DNA of 64,000 bases from NCBI GenBank assembly GCA_963691655.1, contig OY829329.1, forward strand, positions 52,119,279 to 52,183,278, read 5' to 3'. The notes below the pieces were generated by a model. It was not told where the DNA came from. It searched no databases and worked only from the letters and a program-made list of their open reading frames with translations. Position 1 is the stretch's first letter; every line of letters begins with the position of its first letter. This document shows positions 58,960-64,000 of the stretch, piece by piece. This stretch comes from Toxonevra muliebris (lineage: Eukaryota; Arthropoda; Insecta; Diptera; Pallopteridae). A program made the translations under genes and the position numbers.

Positions 58960-60300
58960 ACTTGCGATCAATTAATTTGAAAAATTTATCAACTAACGAT
59001 AACTGTATTGTAAATAAATCCCAGTAAAAAATGTGTTGTTCTTATGACTAGGGGCGACGTGGTGACCACAACAAAGCGTGCCAATTTGGCGTGAACCGCG
59101 CTTTAGGGCGCAGGTGAGTCATGGTTGCAAACGGATTAGTATGTCAAAAGTTTTTTTTTTACCTTCTGAACTGATATGAAGAAGTAACACTGAAAAATTG
59201 GTTTTTGATAAAACTAATTTCGGTAAAAAAAGAAAAACACCGATTAAAGTGTTGGGAATTCACTTCTTGAAAGCTCGTCTGCCTATTTATCGCCATTTTG
59301 CAGTGAGTAACCTAGACAATATCGTTTAAACTTTTCTTTACATTGTTTCTATAGAATCTAGGCTATTTTGCCGCTTGCAAGGTCTTTATGGAAGTTGTAA
59401 TAATTTAACGTTATTACGTTTTATTTTGCAATAAATTTGCTACACTATACAAGTGACAAACTGATATGAAAAGTAGAAATAAATAATTTAGATACATACA
59501 TGTGTATGTATATTGCATGCCATATTCAGGCACTTTGCTGATACATATTTATTACTATGTATATAAATAAGTAAGATAATAGCCATAAAAACGATGAAGT
59601 TCAAAAGTAGTGAAAAGCGGATTAAATATAAGTATCCGTAATGCTGAATTATAACTACGTATAGTTTTTCTTTTTAAATTAAAGTAGCTCTCCATTTAAG
59701 TACATACAAGGCAAAAGTTAAAACTCATGCACGCAACGGACAGACGGCATTGCAAATTACTGCAATACTTTTGCAGAGCTTTTGAGTTGTATACAACATC
59801 TGCAGTGCATTTCATTAAAACTCAAATGACCTTAAAACCATGACAAAAGAGCGAACGAATAAATAAGTATTCTATAAAAAAAAGTAAAAAATGTGCGTAT
59901 TCTTGCATAATTTTTGTGTTTACACACTGACACAAATTTAATTATGCACACGAGTATACGCACATAGTATATAAAAAATGCATTAATGCAAGGTGTAAAA
60001 CACTGCAGTCAAAAAAAAAAAAAACAAAAAAACTGAAAACTGAAAATCAAGTTGCATAATTGTTAATTAATTGCATGTTAATTGTGAATAAGTATGAAAA
60101 GGAATGTGAAAAATGAGTAGCACAAAATGTGAAAACATTATTGCACGGGAAAAGGGAATATATGCACGTTGCATGTTTGTCGGAATAATTTTCAATCAAC
60201 TTGCACAATATATTATGTTATTAATTTACTTAACATGAGCACACGCACACACACAGACAAACATAAAAACACCTACATTCAGGCAGTGTACATATATATA
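58960..60300. other. Non-coding stretch
   Basis: AT-rich with CATA/CACA simple repeats. No gene recognised. Confidence 0.5.
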
Positions 60301-60307
60301 TATGTAT

Positions 60308-61899
60308 TAGGGTGGGTCAAATTGTATGGGTCAAAAAAAGTTGATGTTTGGTACCCCCTAGTTGTGTTCTATGGATCATTTTAAGCAACTTTTCCAATGA
60401 AAGTATAGTTCTATTTTGCATTCCGAGCCCCCAAATTTTTGAAAATAGGTATTATCTCAACATTTTCAAGATTCGACTTGGACACAGCATTAAAAAAAAA
60501 TAGAAACAACATTACAATATTTTGCTATGGGGGTTTTTTGGTACGAGAAAACCGAATCTGCCATTGGTTTGCCGATAAAATTATGTTTTGATACTCAATT
60601 TGAACAAAAAAGGCTTAAAATGTACAAAAATGGGAAAAAAAATCGGATTATTTGTATGGGAAGTACCCTAATTTTTAATCATAATGACTTGAAATTTCGC
60701 ACAAATTTTTTTTTTTTTAAAAAAAAAAGAAGATTCTGAAAGTTACAGTGCAATATAATAAAAAATAAGGGTACCTCCCATACAAAATTTTCGATTTTTG
60801 GCCAAAATATGTTGGAAAATATGTTTATTTTCCATCGTAATGACTTCAAGCTTGCTGAGATAATCCGATGCAACTGAGAGCTTATAAAAAACCTATCGTG
60901 AACTTCAATTGCACGGATTATACGAATATGATTGCTATGAATGATAATTCACTCATATTCGAACCACCATTTACTCTAAGTATTCCTTATGAACATCTAG
61001 AACAATATCAAGAAAATCATGATCGACCGCTACCTGATATGAAAATTCCGTTACACATACAAGCAACGGAAAGACATGTTCAATTGCTAGCTAGCGTGTC
61101 CAGACGAGTTTTAGAACAGAACCGAGAAGAAGTTATGGCAGTGACATTAGAAAGCCGTAAAAAAATTTCCTAAACTTTAATTTTTTTCATTTATATATGT
61201 TTTATCTTTAATGTTGAAATTGTAATGAAAAATAAAATTGAAATGGAAAAAATATGCTTTGTTCATTTAGCGAGTAGATAGAGAAATATCTAAATGTCCG
61301 TTTTCTATCTGAAATCTATAGTAGTAGTTGCAATATCATGACGAGAACTTGTGAATTTTATTTTTTGACTTAACTTTGCAATCTCAGCAAGTTTGAAGTC
61401 ATTACGATGGAAAATAAACATATTTCCCATACATAATGCCAAAAAAAGGCCAAAAATCTAAAATTTTGTATGGGAGGTAACCTTATTTTTTATTATAATG
61501 CACTGTAACTTTCAAACTTGTGCGAAATTTCAAGTCATTACGATTAAAAATAAGTGTACTTCCCATACAAATAATCCGATTTTTTCCCATTTTTGTGCAT
61601 TTTAAGCCTTTTTTGTTCAAATTGAGTATCAAAACATAATTTTATCGGCAAAACAATGTCAGATTCGGGTTTCTCGTACCAAAAAACCCCCATAGCAAAA
61701 TATTGTAATGCTGTTTCTATTTTTTTTAATGCTGTGTCCAAGTCGAATCTTGAAAACGTTGAGAAAATACCTATTTTCAAAAATTTGGGGGCTCGGAATG
61801 CAAAATAGAACTATACTTTCATTGGAAAAGTTGCTTAAAATGATCCATAGAATATAACTAGGGGGTAGCAAATATCGACCAAAAATTTTACCCACTCTA
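60308..61899. mobile_element. Element with >500-bp inverted arms, 1592 bp
   Basis: Left arm 60308-60861 and right arm 61381-61899 are inverted copies along nearly their full length. Shared blocks include TTTTGCATTCCGAGCCCCC, TTTTGCTATGGGGGTTTTTT and TTGTATGGGAAGTA. Outer ends are TAGGGTGGGTCAAA and TAGAGTGGGTAAAA. The flanks are AT-repeat DNA (ATATGTAT and ATATATAT), so an 8-bp duplication is possible but not provable. The unique centre (60862-61380) holds one ORF. Long arms suggest a foldback or P/Galileo-like design, but the superfamily is not established. Confidence 0.8.
60868..61173 (+). CDS. Unknown ORF in centre of long-TIR element
   Basis: A 101-codon frame starting 7 bp inside the unique centre and ending at TAA 61171-61173. 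The composition is normal for a soluble protein and less AT-biased than the surroundings. It contains FNCTDYTNMIAMNDNSLIFE, PFTLSIPYEHLEQYQE and a charged helical C-terminus (VQLLASVSRRVLEQNREEVM, AVTLESRKKIS). I recognise no domain. A polyadenylation-like AATAAA occurs about 60 bp downstream (61232). It may be one exon of a transposase-related or captured gene, as it is too short for a transposase. The clean frame argues for recent coding function or recent capture. Confidence 0.45.
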   Translation: MQLRAYKKPIVNFNCTDYTNMIAMNDNSLIFEPPFTLSIPYEHLEQYQENHDRPLPDMKIPLHIQATERHVQLLASVSRRVLEQNREEVMAVTLESRKKIS

Positions 61900-62585
61900 A
61901 TATATATATACTACATATATACGCACACCTGTTCACATATAAACAAACAAATACTTGCATATATATGCGCACATGCTTGTGCATATATTTCAATTGCATA
62001 TTGTTAAGTGCAACAATTGCCATTTGCAAACAATGCATTGCTGCAATGTAAACAATTGATATAGTAGAAGCATGCTGGTGTTGCTGTTGCTACTTCTACT
62101 GCTCCTGTTCTTCTGTTGCTACTTCTACTTTTGTTGCTGTTCTTATTTTTCCCGTAATACATGACGTATGCGCTACATTTAATTCAATATATGCACGTGC
62201 TTATTTATTATTATTTTTTTTTTTTAAATGTTACACATACGCATCATTGCACATTGCAAGCAACCAGACAGGCATCCACTAACAACAACAACATTTGCAT
62301 AGCAACTGCAGTACAAAATCAACATCTATAGTAAATGAAATGAATGGCTGAAATAGCAAAATGTTATTATTGTGAGTATTTACCATATTTTGCTATTTTG
62401 GGTATAAATTAAATATAGTTTTTTAATTAATATACAAAAAAAAAATTTAAAAGCATCTGTTTTTCCGAAAAAATGGAGGCAGAAAAAAAAATTTTTAAAA
62501 ATTTTGTTTCCTGGAAACGGCTGAAAAAAAAAAAAAAATAAATGAATAAAAAATAAATAAATAAAAAGAACTAAAATACTTATAG
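61900..62585. other. Non-coding AT-rich stretch
   Basis: Contains TTGCTGTTGCTACTTCTACT-type simple repeats near 62080-62140 and poly-A runs near 62525-62570. No gene recognised. Confidence 0.5.
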
Positions 62586-62592
62586 AAGGTCT

Positions 62593-63312
62593 AGGTTAGG
62601 TTAGGTTAGAGTGGTTGTCCTATCATAATAGGACCTACTTAGGCCAATAAGACCCGTTGTAATACCACATGGCTTATCCACAATTCCCTAATCTTACAGT
62701 CAACTTTGTGGTTCTCTAAACTGTAGAATCCCTGCTGCCAGCAGATTCACAGTAAGCTAGATAACTTAAGTAGAGTTGAACCAGCTTGTGGTTTTAATAA
62801 ACCTATCTAAACCTCTGATGTCAGAAGATTCGAGATCAGCAAGATTGCTGTAGAAGGGTTGACCTAAAGATTTTAGTCTACATGTGGCAAGCGCTGGACA
62901 GTTGCAGAGAAAGTGGAGAGTAGTCTCCTCTTCTTTCTCGTCTAGGCAGCTTCTGCAGAAGTCATTTGATGGTAGCCCTAATCTGCTGGCATGTCTGCCG
63001 ATCAGACAATGTCCAGTGATTATTGCTACAGTGTTGCTCATAGAAGGTCTATTTAGCGAAGCTAGAGAATTTTACCTTTTTGGATTGTAGGAGGGCCATA
63101 TTAATTTTGTGTGAGCGCACGTGCATGTTTCTCTCCACCTTTTGTTAGCTATGTTAATCATTTGGCTATATATGTTCAGTTTGCAGGTTGCCATAGGCAT
63201 ACCTGGGTCTACACGAGGAGTAGGGAATGCTGTGCCTAGCCTTGCTAGCTCATCGGCTTTACAATTACCCGGAATGTCACTATGACCTGGTACCCAATAC
63301 AGATGTACCAAT
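62593..63312 (-). mobile_element. 5'-truncated LINE fragment with RNase H end
   Basis: The target duplication AAGGTCT lies at 62586-62592 and 63313-63319. It is read on the minus strand: RNase H C-terminus, zinc-knuckle region, and a 3' UTR ending CCACTCTAACCTAACCTAAC. Same family type as the fragment at 34276. Confidence 0.82.
62766..63311 (-). pseudogene. LINE ORF2 C-terminus: RNase H end and zinc knuckle
   Basis: The first part (63311-63072) reads MVHLYWVPGHSDIPGNCKAD then ELARLG, the end of an RNase H fold. The His of VPGHS and the Asp of KADELA are typical RNase H active-site residues. A single TAA after NPKR breaks the frame, which then continues in phase: AIITGHCLIGRHASRLGLP, then FCRSC...LHFLCNCP (CCHC-type) and RFIKTTSWFNST before the final stop. 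RNase H after RT is typical of I/LOA/R1-related LINEs; clade assignment is inference. Confidence 0.82.
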
Positions 63313-63319
63313 AAGGTCT

Positions 63320-64000
63320 AACAAAAGTAAACTAAGCAAAAAGTATTTGCTACTAGATTGCAGCAAAAAACCGAAATTGGTCGAAATTCTTAAATAAATT
63401 TTTAAAAAACTTCAAAAAATATCTGAAATAGTTGCAATGAAATTTCCTTAAATGTTCAAAAAATGTATAAAACTTATTAGGACCTGATATTTATATTTCA
63501 AACAAAGCTCTTTTATTAATTTTTAAAACGCCCTCATGTGAGAATATTAAAGCGTCTATGAAAAAATAAAATAAAAATACCCACGTCAATGCCAGCTTAA
63601 TTCAGCTAAGAATATGAGCATCCACGTTTTTTTCTAACAAAGTATATTGATTGACTTTTTTCTTCCGTTTGTCTAAAATAAATCTGTGCTCTTTGTATTA
63701 AAAAAAAAAAAGGGTTGAAGTGAATAAAACATTGCAAAGTAAGCTGAAAATGAATTACTATCAAATTTTTTTGTTTCGTTTTATCTAAACAAAAAATTGA
63801 AAATTATTGAGAAGCAAAAAAGTGGTTGCAAGATTTCCTCAATCATTTCCAACTTTTTTTTAAATAAAAAACGAAAAAGTGGAACATTTTTTTGTTTTTT
63901 AATGTAAGAGAATGAAAAGAGTTTTTAGTGCTTTGGTTGGATACTAAAAAAAAAAAACAAAATAAAATATATATATAAATGTGTCCGAAAAGTTTGCTAA
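63320..64000. other. Non-coding AT-rich stretch to window end
   Basis: Poly-A/T-rich sequence with no supported feature. Confidence 0.5.

Noticed and set aside
61544..61895. Two overlapping reverse ORFs of 78 codons
   Set aside because: Both lie in the right inverted arm of the long-arm element and mirror frames in the left arm (60527-60739); they reflect the arm sequence, not genes.
62593..62612. TTAGG-like repeats resembling insect telomeric DNA
   Set aside because: They are the 3' end of a LINE fragment (CCTAACC on the minus strand) seen also at 34811 and 35021, and higher flies lack TTAGG telomeres.

Overview
This is a 64 kb piece of a higher-fly (brachyceran dipteran) nuclear genome, possibly a tephritid fruit fly. 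The evidence is strong AT bias, abundant poly-A/T and CA/TG/TATG microsatellites, fly-type core promoter and short-intron signals, and a mobile-element load of mariner, maT, DD37E, hAT and pogo-like elements plus tRNA-derived SINEs. The species call is inference; no species-diagnostic gene is present. There is no rRNA, CRISPR array, bacterial operon or convincing functional tRNA gene.

The only good candidate host gene is a two-exon gene on the minus strand (CDS 42604 to 42360). It has a TATA box, a spaced TCAGTT initiator, a 68-bp intron and a downstream AATAAA. It encodes a 58-residue secreted peptide of no family I recognise. All other recognisable coding sequence belongs to broken transposable elements, so most of the window is intergenic or intronic.

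Layout. 1-7800: AT-rich DNA with two TTAA-flanked MITE-like elements (991-1487, 5405-6078), a degenerate tandem array (2165-3390) split by a SINE remnant, and an inverted-repeat element (3419-3727). 7800-10430: degenerate AT-rich repeats interrupted by a DD37E Tc1/mariner copy (8290-9559). 10743-11890: DD34D mariner. 14276-14826: 40-bp hairpin-forming minisatellite. 16096-16566: hAT MITE. 17285-24180: a TTTTGGTCTGG-type array and a dispersed repeat in three copies, interrupted by a 76-bp-arm palindrome and an internally deleted mariner. 26882-29639: pogo-like element carrying a psq-type helix-turn-helix and a PHD-finger tail, with a second mariner (27654-28857) inside it. 30080-31030: LINE reverse transcriptase fragment. 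32067-32751: hAT MITE. 34164-35027: SINE with a LINE fragment inserted in it. 35833-44287: several hAT MITEs around the peptide gene. 46110-50259: hAT and DD37E elements with a SINE insertion. 50784-51899: maT element. 53066-55320: hAT element with a second hAT MITE inside. 58135-58949: DD37E remnant. 60308-61899: element with inverted arms over 500 bp and a central 101-codon ORF of unknown function. 62593-63312: second LINE fragment.

The elements interact. Many insertions are nested and dated by intact target-site duplications. A SINE shares its 3' tail with the LINE fragments, which suggests mobilisation in trans. Two related hAT MITEs flanking the peptide gene carry the same 8-bp duplication on their facing inner sides, which suggests an aberrant transposition that rearranged the segment containing the gene.
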